Below are positions 14,912 to 22,607 of a stretch of 23,135 nt of DNA, one piece after another (position 1 is the first letter of the stretch; every line of letters starts with the position of its first letter). This DNA is from Chloroflexota bacterium. Lineage in GTDB: Bacteria; Chloroflexota; Anaerolineae; Anaerolineales; Anaerolineaceae. A program made the position numbers and the translations under genes. Location: NCBI GenBank assembly GCA_029777225.1, contig JAKOSR010000033.1, positions 1 through 23,135 of the forward strand, written 5' to 3'. The notes beneath the pieces were generated by a model that had not been told where the DNA came from, did not search any database, and was given only the letters and a program-made list of their open reading frames with translations.

Positions 14912-14917
14912 TAAAAT
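14912..14917 (+). promoter_or_regulatory. -10 box of the GNAT gene, near-leaderless
   Basis: TAAAAT lies only 11 nt before the ATG at 14929. There is no SD and no clear -35, so the mRNA would begin about 5 nt before the start codon. Confidence 0.4.
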
Positions 14918-14928
14918 CCTTTTCCAGT

Positions 14929-15948
14929 ATGGAACAACCAGCTTCCAATCCCCCCGGCACCCTGCGCAGACTGGACCCGCGCCGGGACCTCGACGCGGTA
15001 GCCAACCTCGTTGAAGTTGCTTTTGGGCTCCGCGGCGATCCCGATGGACAATTCGTGCTCAACCAGATGCGCGAAAATGCCGCGCGCCAGCGGCAGGAGC
15101 CCTTTCTTTCAAACCTCGCCTTGCCAAGCGCGGACGGGTATGTTTGGGAGGATGGGGGCAAGATTGTGGGGAACATCAGCCTAATCCCATTTCAGGCGGG
15201 ACTGCGGCCGATCTGCCTGGTAGCGAATGTGGCGGTGGCGGAGGAATACCGCAACCATGGCATTGCGACGGCCCTCACCCGGCACGCGCTGCGAATCGCG
15301 CGCCAAAGGCAGGGCATGGCGGTGTGGCTGCAGGTGCGGCACGAGAACCAGGTGGCCATTGGCGTGTATGAATCACTGGGGTTCAGGCATTTTGGCAGCG
15401 TAAGCCAATACCGGCGCGCCGGGGAGACGCCACGGGGCACCTCGCCTCTGGCGGGATATCCCAGCCTGGTGGAGGTGGGAGAACGTCAGCGCTCGGAATG
15501 GCCGGCCCAAAAGGCCGCCCTGCGGGCCACCTACCCGCCCGAAACCCGCTGGTACCTGAATGTCGATTTCAACGCTTTTGGCCCGCGGGCCTGGTACAAC
15601 CCTCTAAACTGGATCAACCTCCCACGGCTTAAGCATCTTTCGTTCAGGAGCGGGTCGCGCTGGCAGGGCACGCTCACCTGGCAGGGCACGGACACCCGCG
15701 CGGACAACTTGTGGCTGGCGATGGCAAAGGACGCGGTCCAGGAAGAGCATGTGAGCCGGCTGTTGAAGGTTTTTATGGAACGGATCTGGAATGGGCGGCC
15801 GCTCAACCTGGAATATCCCATGGGCCGTTATACTGAAGGGATTCTTTCTGCTGGATTTGAGTTGGCGCGCAACCTGGATTGGATGCATTACTTACCCCCG
15901 CAAAAGTGGCCGTTGGGGGTCTTAAGAAAAACTGGAACCGCCCGTTAG
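14929..15948 (+). CDS. GNAT-family N-acetyltransferase with a C-terminal extension
   Basis: A 339-residue cytoplasmic protein. Residues 12-165 form a GNAT domain: the acetyl-CoA loop is in VANVAVAEEYRNHGIATALT (98-117; R108-N-H-G111-I-A), and the motif-B-like NQVAIGVYESLGF (140-152) follows. The C-terminal half (about 175-339, rich in W) resembles a second, degenerate GNAT-like domain without an acetyl-CoA loop. The substrate is unknown. The start at 14929 has no SD; a TAAAAT box sits just upstream, so translation may be leaderless. The stop codon lies inside the loop of the terminator hairpin. Confidence 0.85.
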   Translation: MEQPASNPPGTLRRLDPRRDLDAVANLVEVAFGLRGDPDGQFVLNQMRENAARQRQEPFLSNLALPSADGYVWEDGGKIVGNISLIPFQAGLRPICLVANVAVAEEYRNHGIATALTRHALRIARQRQGMAVWLQVRHENQVAIGVYESLGFRHFGSVSQYRRAGETPRGTSPLAGYPSLVEVGERQRSEWPAQKAALRATYPPETRWYLNVDFNAFGPRAWYNPLNWINLPRLKHLSFRSGSRWQGTLTWQGTDTRADNLWLAMAKDAVQEEHVSRLLKVFMERIWNGRPLNLEYPMGRYTEGILSAGFELARNLDWMHYLPPQKWPLGVLRKTGTAR

Positions 15949-15961
15949 GGCGGTTCTCAAT
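15935..15961 (+). terminator. Terminator overlapping the GNAT stop codon
   Basis: A 9-bp perfect stem GAACCGCCC (15935-15943) / GGGCGGTTC (15948-15956) with a GTTA loop is followed by TCAATTTATT. The TAG stop (15946-15948) is in the loop and first stem base. Confidence 0.75.
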
Positions 15962-15971
15962 TTATTCCGAT

Positions 15972-16169
15972 TTAGAGTTCTTCGTCGACGATGGTCTCAA
16001 TTAAATCGAGGAATTCTTTCCATTCTTCCTTGAAGAAGTGGAGGGTGACGTTGTTCAGTTCGAGATGGTAGGTTGATTCGCCATCGGGTTCGTCAGCGCG
16101 CCATGCCAGGAAATTCTCGGTTTCAGCGATTGTGGTGGTAACGGGTTCGTGTTCTTCGTTGTGGTCCAT
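15972..16169 (-). CDS. Small acidic hypothetical protein (65 residues)
   Basis: I do not recognise a named family. The ATG at 16169 is preceded by AGGAG with 7-nt spacing; an earlier in-frame start at 16199 has no such site. The N-terminus is acidic and histidine-containing (MDHNEEHEP), followed by a mixed beta/alpha segment (STYHLELNNVTLHFFKEEW, then EFLDLIETIVDEEL). Such a compact acidic protein with alternating strand and helix pattern is more likely a real small gene than chance. A GATAAT box on the minus strand (16203-16198) would give it its own promoter within the 60-bp gap after the transporter gene. No Cys or membrane segment is present; it is probably a cytoplasmic monomer or adaptor. 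Confidence 0.65.
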   Translation of the reverse strand: MDHNEEHEPVTTTIAETENFLAWRADEPDGESTYHLELNNVTLHFFKEEWKEFLDLIETIVDEEL

Positions 16170-16229
16170 ATTTATGCTCCTATTTGATTTCTCTCTCATT
16201 ATCCCATGCCTGGGGGTATTTGTGCAAGT

Positions 16230-17618
16230 TCAGGGCTTCTTATTTTGCGCGACCCTGGCTTTTAACTGGTGGAAGAAGGTTTTGACGCTGCTCCAAAGCT
16301 GCGCCAGCCACTTGGAAAGGACGCCCCAGGCTTTTCTTAGCCATTGACCCACGGCACTATCGCGGTACTTACGTAACCAGGTGAACATGGCGCGCTTCTT
16401 TGGCTTGTAATATGAAATACCTTCCCAGGGCTCCTGGTCCATCAGCTTGCGCAGCACGTAGCGGAAAACCAGCTTAATGGTAGCGTAAACCGGGGCGGCC
16501 AGGATGACACCCATAAGGCCCAGGATTTGGGCGCCGATTAGCGCGGAAATCATGATAGCCGCGGGGTGTACTTCCAGCGCGTTACCCATCACGCGCGGGG
16601 TCAGCAGGTTGTCGAGCACCGTGTCAATAAGAAGGGCGATGCCAATGATAACCAGCGCGAAGGCCCAGTTGGCCAGGCCGAAGGGCGTGGGGGTTTTGAG
16701 CAGGGCGGCAATCCCGAAGGCTAACCAGCCCACCCAGGCACCAACGTAAGGCACAAACCTGCCCAGACCAGCGACTATTGCCAACAGGAAGAAGTAGGGC
16801 AGCCCAAAGATGCCCAAAACCACGGAGTAGACGGCGATGGCTACACCAACCACTACGAACTCACCGCGCATGAACGCGTTCCAAATGTTGGACACCTCGC
16901 GACCCATGCGCTTGATGTCTTTTTCGTAACCGGGTATGGCGATGTTGAACACGCGCATCTTGGCACCACTGGATTCAGACGCGAGGAAGAAGGAGACCAT
17001 ATATATGATGGCAAAGTTGAAAAGGGTTGAGCCAACGCTGGTCACCAGTTTGCCAGCGAGGGTGCCTGCCTGGGTCAACAAAGGTTGAAGGCGGGAAATG
17101 AGCTGGGAGGCGATGAAATCAGTATTCAAATCGGGGATGGTGAACTGCAACGGCCCAATCATGAGGACGCGGTTGGAGAGCGTGGCGAGAAAATTGGTGG
17201 CCTGCGCCATGTATTTATCCAGGTTTTTTACCAGGTCCTGGATGAGGTTCACCAGGGAGGCACCACCGCGAGTAATCAGCCCTCCCAGAACAAGGGCAAA
17301 AAATAGGTAAACGATGCCAACGGAGAGCCGCCAGTTGAGCTTGAGCCCTCTCTGGATGAGCTTGGCGAGCGGGTGGAACAGGAAAGCGACCAGCATGGCG
17401 GCCAGCACCATGGTGAGGTATGTGTGGAAGCGCACCAGCAGGAAAACCACCGCGGTGGTGATAACCAGCCCAACCACCAGTTTAGCCTGCCAGGGCCAGC
17501 GGGGGGACTCGGGTTCCTGGCTGGGTTCAACGGTGGAGGGGCCCAAGGCTTCCTCCCCAGCCAGGTCGAAGTTATTTTCGCCCTCTTCCGGATTGTTGAC
17601 AAGCTCATTTTCTGTCAT
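16230..17618 (-). CDS. AI-2E family transporter (PerM/UPF0118)
   Basis: A 462-residue inner-membrane protein. After an acidic cytoplasmic N-terminus (1-40) come paired membrane helices (LVVGLVITTAVVFLLVRF and YLTMVLAAMLVAFLFHPLAK), an extended region with amphipathic helices (about 110-190), and a C-terminal membrane half (GLPYFFLLAIVAGLGRFVPY, then AIMISALIGAQILGLMGVIL with VYATIKLVFRYVL), the typical layout of the family. Members export autoinducer-2 or drive Na+/H+ exchange in tested cases; the role here is unknown. The C-terminal tail (about 400-462) is unusually long and basic (KPKKRAMFTWLRKYRDSAVG) with several amphipathic W/K segments. A perfect TATAAT ends 6 nt before the ATG and no SD exists, so the mRNA is probably leaderless. 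Confidence 0.88.
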   Translation of the reverse strand: MTENELVNNPEEGENNFDLAGEEALGPSTVEPSQEPESPRWPWQAKLVVGLVITTAVVFLLVRFHTYLTMVLAAMLVAFLFHPLAKLIQRGLKLNWRLSVGIVYLFFALVLGGLITRGGASLVNLIQDLVKNLDKYMAQATNFLATLSNRVLMIGPLQFTIPDLNTDFIASQLISRLQPLLTQAGTLAGKLVTSVGSTLFNFAIIYMVSFFLASESSGAKMRVFNIAIPGYEKDIKRMGREVSNIWNAFMRGEFVVVGVAIAVYSVVLGIFGLPYFFLLAIVAGLGRFVPYVGAWVGWLAFGIAALLKTPTPFGLANWAFALVIIGIALLIDTVLDNLLTPRVMGNALEVHPAAIMISALIGAQILGLMGVILAAPVYATIKLVFRYVLRKLMDQEPWEGISYYKPKKRAMFTWLRKYRDSAVGQWLRKAWGVLSKWLAQLWSSVKTFFHQLKARVAQNKKP

Positions 17619-17624
17619 GCTTCA

Positions 17625-17630
17625 ATTATA
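17625..17630 (-). promoter_or_regulatory. -10 box of the AI-2E transporter gene, leaderless
   Basis: TATAAT on the minus strand ends 6 nt before the ATG at 17618, placing the transcription start at or within a base or two of the start codon. No convincing -35 is visible. Confidence 0.55.
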
Positions 17631-17675
17631 CCGATTAAATAAATTCAATTTTGCCGGCATCGCGGGCATTGCGCT

Positions 17676-17681
17676 TATAAT
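17676..17681 (+). promoter_or_regulatory. -10 box of the aldo/keto reductase operon
   Basis: A perfect TATAAT lies 39 nt before the ATG at 17721; a possible -35 TTGCCG (17651-17656) is 19 bp away. It is divergent from the transporter promoter in a 102-bp gap. Confidence 0.5.
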
Positions 17682-17720
17682 TCTTGAAAATCAGTTGGCA
17701 TCATGGAAAGGTTTTGACAC

Positions 17721-18875
17721 ATGGAATATCGTTCTTTTGGAAGTACCAATTGCCAGGTTTCAGCCCTCGGTTTTGGCTGCATGCGCCTGCCCACGTTGGG
17801 TGATGACAACGGAAAAATTGATGAGCCTCAGGCCATCAACATGATTCGGGCCGCCATCGATCAGGGCGTCAATTACATCGACACCGCGTGGGGTTACCAC
17901 CGCGAGCAAAGCGAACCCCTGGTGGGCAAAGCGCTGAGCGATGGATACCGAGAGAAAGTCCACCTGGCGACCAAACTGCCTTCCTGGCTTATTCATTCCC
18001 AGGGGGATATGAAGCATTACCTGTCCGTCCAGTTGGAACGCCTGCAGACGGACCACATTGACTTTTACTTGCTGCACACACTCAACGCGCGTTATTGGCA
18101 AAACTACGTGGATTTGCGCGTTTTTGATTGGGCCGAGAAGGAAATGGCTTCGGGGCGCATCCGCCACCTGGGTTTCTCCTTCCACGACGAGTACCCGGTG
18201 TTTGAGCGTATTTTGAACGGTTATGACCATTGGGACTTTTGCCAAATCCAGTACAACTACATGGATGTGGCATACCAGGCTGGCGAGCGCGGCTTGCGCG
18301 CGGCGGCTGAAAAGGGCCTGGGTGTGGTGGTGATGGAACCCCTGCGCGGGGGCAGCCTGGCTTCCCCCACGCCTCCGCCCCCCGTGGCAAAAGCTTTCAG
18401 CCAATCCCAGCGCGACTGGACACCCGTGGAGTGGGCGTTGCAATGGCTCTGGAACCAGCCGGAGGTTTCGCTGGTGCTTTCAGGCATGAGCAACCCCATC
18501 CAGACGCAGCAAAACATCACCAGCGCGGGGCGGTCGGGTGTTGGCAAGTTGACCGCGGACGACCTGGCGGTGATGGCCAACGTGCAGGAGGCCTGGAACG
18601 GCCTCGCGCCGGTGCCATGCACCCACTGCGAATACTGCATGCCCTGCCCGCATGGTGTTCAAATCCCGGAAGTCTTCCGTATTTACAACACAGCAGCCAT
18701 TTACGATAACCGGGCGCGTGGCCGGGATGACTATAAAAACGCGATTAGTGATGACGGCAAAGCCGATTGCTGCGTGGAATGCGGAGAGTGTGAGGCACTT
18801 TGCCCGCAACACATCGAAATCATCCAGAAGCTAAAGGACGCCCACGTCTACCTTAGCCCCGAAGTCAGCGGATAA
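17721..18875 (+). CDS. Aldo/keto reductase with C-terminal 4Fe-4S ferredoxin domain
   Basis: A 384-residue cytoplasmic oxidoreductase. Residues 1-290 form the AKR (beta/alpha)8 barrel, with the catalytic tetrad visible as D54 and Y59 (YIDTAWGYH), K85 (LATKLPSW) and H119 (FYLLHTL). The C-terminal region has two cysteine clusters: C300-x2-C303-x2-C306-x2-C309-P and C351-x2-C354-x2-C357-x3-C361-P, expected to hold [4Fe-4S] clusters. This is the predicted ferredoxin-linked AKR group common in anaerobes, which may couple NAD(P)H or ferredoxin to carbonyl reduction; the substrate is unknown. GAAAGG 10 nt upstream of the ATG serves as SD. The DUF2085 gene follows after 16 bp. Confidence 0.92.
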   Translation: MEYRSFGSTNCQVSALGFGCMRLPTLGDDNGKIDEPQAINMIRAAIDQGVNYIDTAWGYHREQSEPLVGKALSDGYREKVHLATKLPSWLIHSQGDMKHYLSVQLERLQTDHIDFYLLHTLNARYWQNYVDLRVFDWAEKEMASGRIRHLGFSFHDEYPVFERILNGYDHWDFCQIQYNYMDVAYQAGERGLRAAAEKGLGVVVMEPLRGGSLASPTPPPPVAKAFSQSQRDWTPVEWALQWLWNQPEVSLVLSGMSNPIQTQQNITSAGRSGVGKLTADDLAVMANVQEAWNGLAPVPCTHCEYCMPCPHGVQIPEVFRIYNTAAIYDNRARGRDDYKNAISDDGKADCCVECGECEALCPQHIEIIQKLKDAHVYLSPEVSG

Positions 18876-18891
18876 CGCGGAGCGGCGCTCG

Positions 18892-19725
18892 ATGAGCGAA
18901 GCCGGACCCCTGCCAAAACCTGCCCTACCGGAACGCAAACGGCCGGGGCGGGTGGGGTATTGGGTGGTCGGCGGGGCGTTGGCCGTGCTTTTTGCAGCCT
19001 GGCTGGCCCTGACCCCGTCTGGATTTTGGGGCAAGCTGCAGGCACTGGGGTACGCGGTTTGCCACCAAATCCCGGAGCGGTCTTTCCACGCGGGTGAACA
19101 CACTTTTCCGCTATGCGCGCGCTGCACAGGCATGTACCTTGGGGCGGTTTTGGCCTTTGGCTTTCAGTTGAGGCAGGGGAAAAGGGGCAAACTTCCCCCG
19201 GTTTGGATTTTGGTCATTTTGGGTGTTTTCCTACTGGCCTTTGGCGTGGACGGGGTGAATTCTTTTTTGAACTTCATCCCGGGCTGGCCGGCGCTGTATG
19301 CCTCCAGCAATACCCTCCGTTTGCTTACCGGGTTGGGGGTTGGCGTGGGGATTGGGGCCATCCTTTATCCCATTTTCAACCAGTCCATCTGGCAGGATTG
19401 GCTGGACGAAGCCGCGCTCTCAAGGTTGGGGCAGTTCCTTGTGCTTCTCGCCCTGGCCGGCCTGCTGGCCTTTGGCATCGTGCAGGGATACCCGGCGGTC
19501 ACATTTCCGGCGATGGTTATCAGCGGGCTGGCGGTGCCATTTTTACTGACGCTCATCTACACCATCGTGGCCAGCCTGCTTTTAAGGCTGGATAACCGCA
19601 TCCGCAACTGGCGAGAATTGGTGCTGCCGCTGATGCTGGGGGGCCTGCTCGCGCTGAGCCAAATCGCGCTGACGGACGCCGCGCGGTATTTGGTGACGGG
19701 CACCTGGTCCGCGATATTCCCATGA
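18892..19725 (+). CDS. DUF2085 membrane protein
   Basis: A 277-residue polytopic membrane protein with about seven hydrophobic segments. The DUF2085 signature is clear: CHQIPERSFHAG (C57-H58) and FPLCARCTGMYLG (C75, C78), a conserved Cys/His set that looks metal- or redox-active, just after the first membrane helix. The N-terminus is proline/basic-rich. The ATG at 18892 lies 16 bp after the aldo/keto reductase stop, with GGAG-like sequence before it, so the two form an operon. The function of DUF2085 is not known to me; pairing with an Fe-S reductase makes a redox role possible but unproven. Confidence 0.85.
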   Translation: MSEAGPLPKPALPERKRPGRVGYWVVGGALAVLFAAWLALTPSGFWGKLQALGYAVCHQIPERSFHAGEHTFPLCARCTGMYLGAVLAFGFQLRQGKRGKLPPVWILVILGVFLLAFGVDGVNSFLNFIPGWPALYASSNTLRLLTGLGVGVGIGAILYPIFNQSIWQDWLDEAALSRLGQFLVLLALAGLLAFGIVQGYPAVTFPAMVISGLAVPFLLTLIYTIVASLLLRLDNRIRNWRELVLPLMLGGLLALSQIALTDAARYLVTGTWSAIFP

Positions 19726-19754
19726 TTATCTGGGGTATTTTTTCCAAGGATGGG

Positions 19755-19760
19755 TATAAT
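19755..19760 (+). promoter_or_regulatory. -10 box before the DUF4126 operon
   Basis: A perfect TATAAT lies in the 72-bp gap, 37 nt before the ATG at 19798. No clear -35 at standard distance. Confidence 0.45.
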
Positions 19761-19797
19761 TTAGTACGTATTTTTTCTTATTGATGAAAGGAAAGAA

Positions 19798-20370
19798 ATG
19801 ACTGGAGTTGTAAGTGGCATTTTGGGCGCTTTTGGCCTGTCTGCTTCGGCAGGACTGAATGCCTATATCCCTTTGCTGGTGGTTTCCCTGCTGGCAAAGT
19901 TCACCAATCTCATCCACCTGACCAAGCCTTGGGACGGCCTGACCAGCTGGTGGACGATTGGCGTGTTGGGGGCATTATCGCTTGTGGAATTTTTCGCGGA
20001 TAAAATCCCCGCGGTGGATCATGTCAATGATGCCATTCAAACATTTATCCGCCCGACCGCGGGCGCGATTGTCTTCGCGGCGAGTGCCGGGTCGGTGACG
20101 GATGTGAACCCAATTTTGAGCCTCATCGCGGGTTTGCTGGTGGCGGGCACGGTGCATACCGTTAAATCCGCCGCGGTGCGCCCTTTAATCACAGCCACGA
20201 CGGCCGGCGTGGGAGACCCGATTGCCAGCTTCCTGGAGGACGTGGTCGCGACGTTGGTATCCGTGCTTTCAATTGTGTTGCCCATTTTAATGGCCATCGT
20301 TTTGGTGCTCATCATCTGGTGGATTTCCTGGTTTGTTGAACGCCGTAAGAAGGCCCGCGCGACTGCCTGA
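19798..20370 (+). CDS. DUF4126 membrane protein
   Basis: A 190-residue membrane protein, preceded by AAAGGA. The N-terminal ILGAFGLSASAGLNAYIPLL is the DUF4126 signature. Five or so hydrophobic segments follow, with conserved FADKIPAVDHVNDAIQTFIR in the middle and a glycine/alanine-rich repeat-like part (AGAIVFAASAGSV and AGLLVAGTVHTVKSAAVRP). The C-terminus ends in a long helix and a basic tail (VERRKKARATA). The function is unknown; the fold suggests a small channel or permease. Two further membrane-protein genes follow with gaps of 28 and 15 bp. Confidence 0.85.
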   Translation: MTGVVSGILGAFGLSASAGLNAYIPLLVVSLLAKFTNLIHLTKPWDGLTSWWTIGVLGALSLVEFFADKIPAVDHVNDAIQTFIRPTAGAIVFAASAGSVTDVNPILSLIAGLLVAGTVHTVKSAAVRPLITATTAGVGDPIASFLEDVVATLVSVLSIVLPILMAIVLVLIIWWISWFVERRKKARATA

Positions 20371-20398
20371 GCCACACGGCGACAAAGGAGTGAGAAAC

Positions 20399-20743
20399 AT
20401 GTCTGAACAGAAACCTTCATCGTATTATCAACCCCAACCCATGACGACCTCCCCCTGGGCGATTGTCAGCCTCATCAGCGGGATTGCCAGCTACTTCATT
20501 GTGCCGGTGATTGGGTCCATCGTGGCGCTGATTTCGGGTTACTCCGCCAAGAAGGAAATCCGGGAAAGCAACGGCCAGGTGGGCGGTGATGGGCTGGCGA
20601 CGGCTGGCCTGGTGTTGGGTTGGATTAATATCGCCCTCGGCTTAGCCGCCATTTGCCTGATTATTTTGATGGTGACAGGTGTGATTAGCGGCATCGCGAT
20701 TTGCGGCCCGCTGACCAACTGGCTTCAAAATTCAAACTATTAA
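20399..20743 (+). CDS. DUF4190 membrane protein
   Basis: A 114-residue protein. The ATG at 20399 follows AAAGGAG (20384-20390); an in-frame start inside the previous gene is less likely. A polar, proline/tyrosine-rich N-terminus (MSEQKPSSYYQPQPMTTS) precedes the DUF4190 core: hydrophobic helix SLISGIASYFIVPVIGSIVA, the conserved GYSAKKEIRES turn, GGDGLATAGLVLGWI, and a second helix to about residue 105. DUF4190 proteins are small membrane proteins of unknown function, often near septation or stress genes. It is the middle gene of a three-gene unit. Confidence 0.85.
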   Translation: MSEQKPSSYYQPQPMTTSPWAIVSLISGIASYFIVPVIGSIVALISGYSAKKEIRESNGQVGGDGLATAGLVLGWINIALGLAAICLIILMVTGVISGIAICGPLTNWLQNSNY

Positions 20744-20758
20744 TCATTTGGAGGAATT

Positions 20759-21019
20759 ATGACCATCGATAACCAAGGTTTCCAGGCTTACAACGAGTCC
20801 CCTGTTGCTCCAGTGCCCCCACAACCAGAGACGACACCGGTTATGAATGTGACGGCCCCCAAGAAGAAAAGCAAATGGTGGATTATTGTGTTAGTTGTTT
20901 TGCTGCTGCTGTGTTGCTGCGTGCTCGTGGTCGGTGGTGTGGTCTATTACCTGGTGCAGAGCGGCCAATACACAATTGATTGGGGCACGCAGTTGCCCGT
21001 CTTTTTGGCCCTGATTTAA
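20759..21019 (+). CDS. Small single-pass membrane protein
   Basis: An 86-residue protein with no family that I recognise. GGAGG 4 nt before the ATG is a strong SD. A polar, proline-rich N-terminal half (VAPVPPQPETTPV) ends in KKKSK, then a single hydrophobic helix (about 40-66) containing three adjacent cysteines (LLLLCCCVLVVGG), then a short outside tail. It resembles the N-terminal anchor of proteins that often continue into an extracellular domain; here the chain stops soon after the helix. By the positive-inside rule the N-terminus is cytoplasmic. The cysteines may be acylated. Confidence 0.7.
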   Translation: MTIDNQGFQAYNESPVAPVPPQPETTPVMNVTAPKKKSKWWIIVLVVLLLLCCCVLVVGGVVYYLVQSGQYTIDWGTQLPVFLALI

Positions 21020-21040
21020 CTTGATTTTGACATCCTGAAA

Positions 21041-21067
21041 CAACGGCTCACCCGAGCCGTTGTTCTG
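21041..21067. terminator. Shared terminator between convergent genes
   Basis: CAACGGCTC (21041-21049) / GAGCCGTTG (21054-21062) is a 9-bp stem with an ACCC loop, followed by TTCTGATT on the + strand. The DUF402 stop codon (21048-21050, minus) lies inside it. Confidence 0.7.
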
Positions 21068-21569
21068 ATTCCTGCAGCCAGCGTTGGGGGCTAAAGACAG
21101 GCACGGCCTGGGGATGGATGCCCGCGATGAGCTCCTGCAAGGTCTCCGAGCAGCGGGCGCGGATGCCGGCATCGAGTTGCAGGGCCTCGAACTCATCCAG
21201 GTCCAACACCGAGTGCGAGCCATCCGGGTAGACCATCAAATCCAGGGCCAAATCCCGCCAGCGAATGGCACGATCGGAAAAGGTGGCTGGGAAGCTCAGG
21301 TTGCAGTACCAGCCCTTGATGGTCGTGGTTCTTTGAGCATGCACCTCAAAGATGTTGAACCAGCGATTTGAAAAGTAGCTTTCAAGAAACATGTCCCCGG
21401 CCTCGAACGTGGTCCTATCCACACGCAGGGAAGCCAGGCCAAAGGTGGCTTCAACCAGACGGGAGGTGGGTGTGCCTTGCAGCAAAATGCCCTGCCAGCT
21501 GAAGATTTCGCGGCCTGTATCGTCCAGCTTGGTGATGAGGAGGTGTTCCGGGTTTACTGAGGGCTGCAC
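21048..21569 (-). CDS. DUF402-domain protein (likely nucleotide phosphatase-like)
   Basis: A 173-residue cytoplasmic protein. It starts with GTG at 21569, 3 nt after the ABC ATPase stop; its SD (GGAG) is inside the last codons of that gene. The DUF402 core is clear: SNRWFNIFEVHA (67-78), KGWYCNLSFPA (85-95), RDLALDLMVYPDG (105-117) and LDLDEFEAL (122-130), with the conserved acidic residues that bind metal. Related DUF402 proteins hydrolyse nucleoside di-/triphosphates or remove phosphate from biosynthetic intermediates (FomD). Co-transcription with an ABC importer does not itself suggest a substrate. Confidence 0.8.
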   Translation of the reverse strand: MQPSVNPEHLLITKLDDTGREIFSWQGILLQGTPTSRLVEATFGLASLRVDRTTFEAGDMFLESYFSNRWFNIFEVHAQRTTTIKGWYCNLSFPATFSDRAIRWRDLALDLMVYPDGSHSVLDLDEFEALQLDAGIRARCSETLQELIAGIHPQAVPVFSPQRWLQESEQRLG

Positions 21570-21572
21570 GTT

Positions 21573-22607
21573 TTACTCCGATAATAACAAAACGTTTTCA
21601 GCCGGCCAATAGGCGCTCACCGTGGAGCCGGGTTGGATAATTTCCTGGCTATAGACCTGCAATAATAACCCCTCCGCCTCCAGCTCCAGGCGGAAATGTT
21701 CGCCCAGAAAGACGCAATCCCGCACCTGGCCAGTGATGGTGTTGTTGGCTCCGGTGGCTTGAGCACTGACGCGGGCATCCTCAGGCCGTAAGAGTAGGAT
21801 GGCCGGGCTGCCTGGCAGCTTGCTGCCAGGCTCACACGCGAATACGCCCCAGGGGGTGAGGACGGTGCCGCCCTCAGGCCCCACCTGGCCGCTAACGCGG
21901 TTGCCGAGCCCCAGGAATTCCGCCGCCCAGCTGTTGGCCGGGCGTAGAAAGAGGTCGCGCGGGCTACCCTGTTGCAACAGCCTGCCCTCATGCAAGAGCA
22001 GCAGACGGTCCGCCAGGGAAAAGGCTTCCTCCCGGTCGTGGGTGACGTAAATCACCGGTACCTTGCTCTCACGCAGGAGCAGGCGCAACTCCTCAATCAG
22101 TCGCACCCGCAGGCTGTGGTCCAGGGCGCCGAGTGGTTCGTCCAGCATCAGCAGACGGGGCCGGGGGGCCAGTGCCCTGGCCAGGGCCACACGTTGCTGT
22201 TCGCCGCCGGAAAGTTCTGTGACCGGCCGGCTGGCAAAATCCTCCATCCGGATGGTGTGCAGCGCCTCGCGCACGCGGCTGTCGATTTCTGTGGGGGGAA
22301 GCGCCTGGATTTTGAGCCCGTAGGCGATGTTCTGGGCGACGGTGAGGTGTGGAAACAAGGCGTAATCCTGGAACATCAGACCAAAGCCGCGCTGATGGGT
22401 CGGTACGCCGGCAAGGTCGGCGCCATTCCACCAAACGCTACCCTGTTCCGGCTCTTCCATGCCGGCGATGATGCGCAGCAGGGTGCTTTTGCCGCTGCCG
22501 GAGGAGCCCAAGAGACAGACCAGTTCGTGGCTGGCGACGGTGAAGGAAATGCCGTTCAACAGGGGTTTGCCTTCATAAGTTTTATGGATGTTCCGCACTT
22601 CAAGCAT
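21573..22607 (-). CDS. ABC transporter ATP-binding protein (Fe3+/thiamine/polyamine importer type)
   Basis: A 344-residue ATPase. The ATG at 22607 overlaps the permease stop (TGATG), a sign of translational coupling; a TTG one codon earlier is unlikely. Motifs: Walker A GSSGSGKST (34-42), Q-loop FQDYALFPH (Q80), signature LSGGEQQR (132-139), Walker B LLMLDEP (152-158), H-loop VTHD (H190). Residues about 240-340 form a TOBE-like domain, as in FbpC/PotA/CysA-type importers. The close pairing with a ThiP/FbpB-like permease supports import of iron or thiamine; the sequence alone does not choose. Confidence 0.92.
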   Translation of the reverse strand: MLEVRNIHKTYEGKPLLNGISFTVASHELVCLLGSSGSGKSTLLRIIAGMEEPEQGSVWWNGADLAGVPTHQRGFGLMFQDYALFPHLTVAQNIAYGLKIQALPPTEIDSRVREALHTIRMEDFASRPVTELSGGEQQRVALARALAPRPRLLMLDEPLGALDHSLRVRLIEELRLLLRESKVPVIYVTHDREEAFSLADRLLLLHEGRLLQQGSPRDLFLRPANSWAAEFLGLGNRVSGQVGPEGGTVLTPWGVFACEPGSKLPGSPAILLLRPEDARVSAQATGANNTITGQVRDCVFLGEHFRLELEAEGLLLQVYSQEIIQPGSTVSAYWPAENVLLLSE

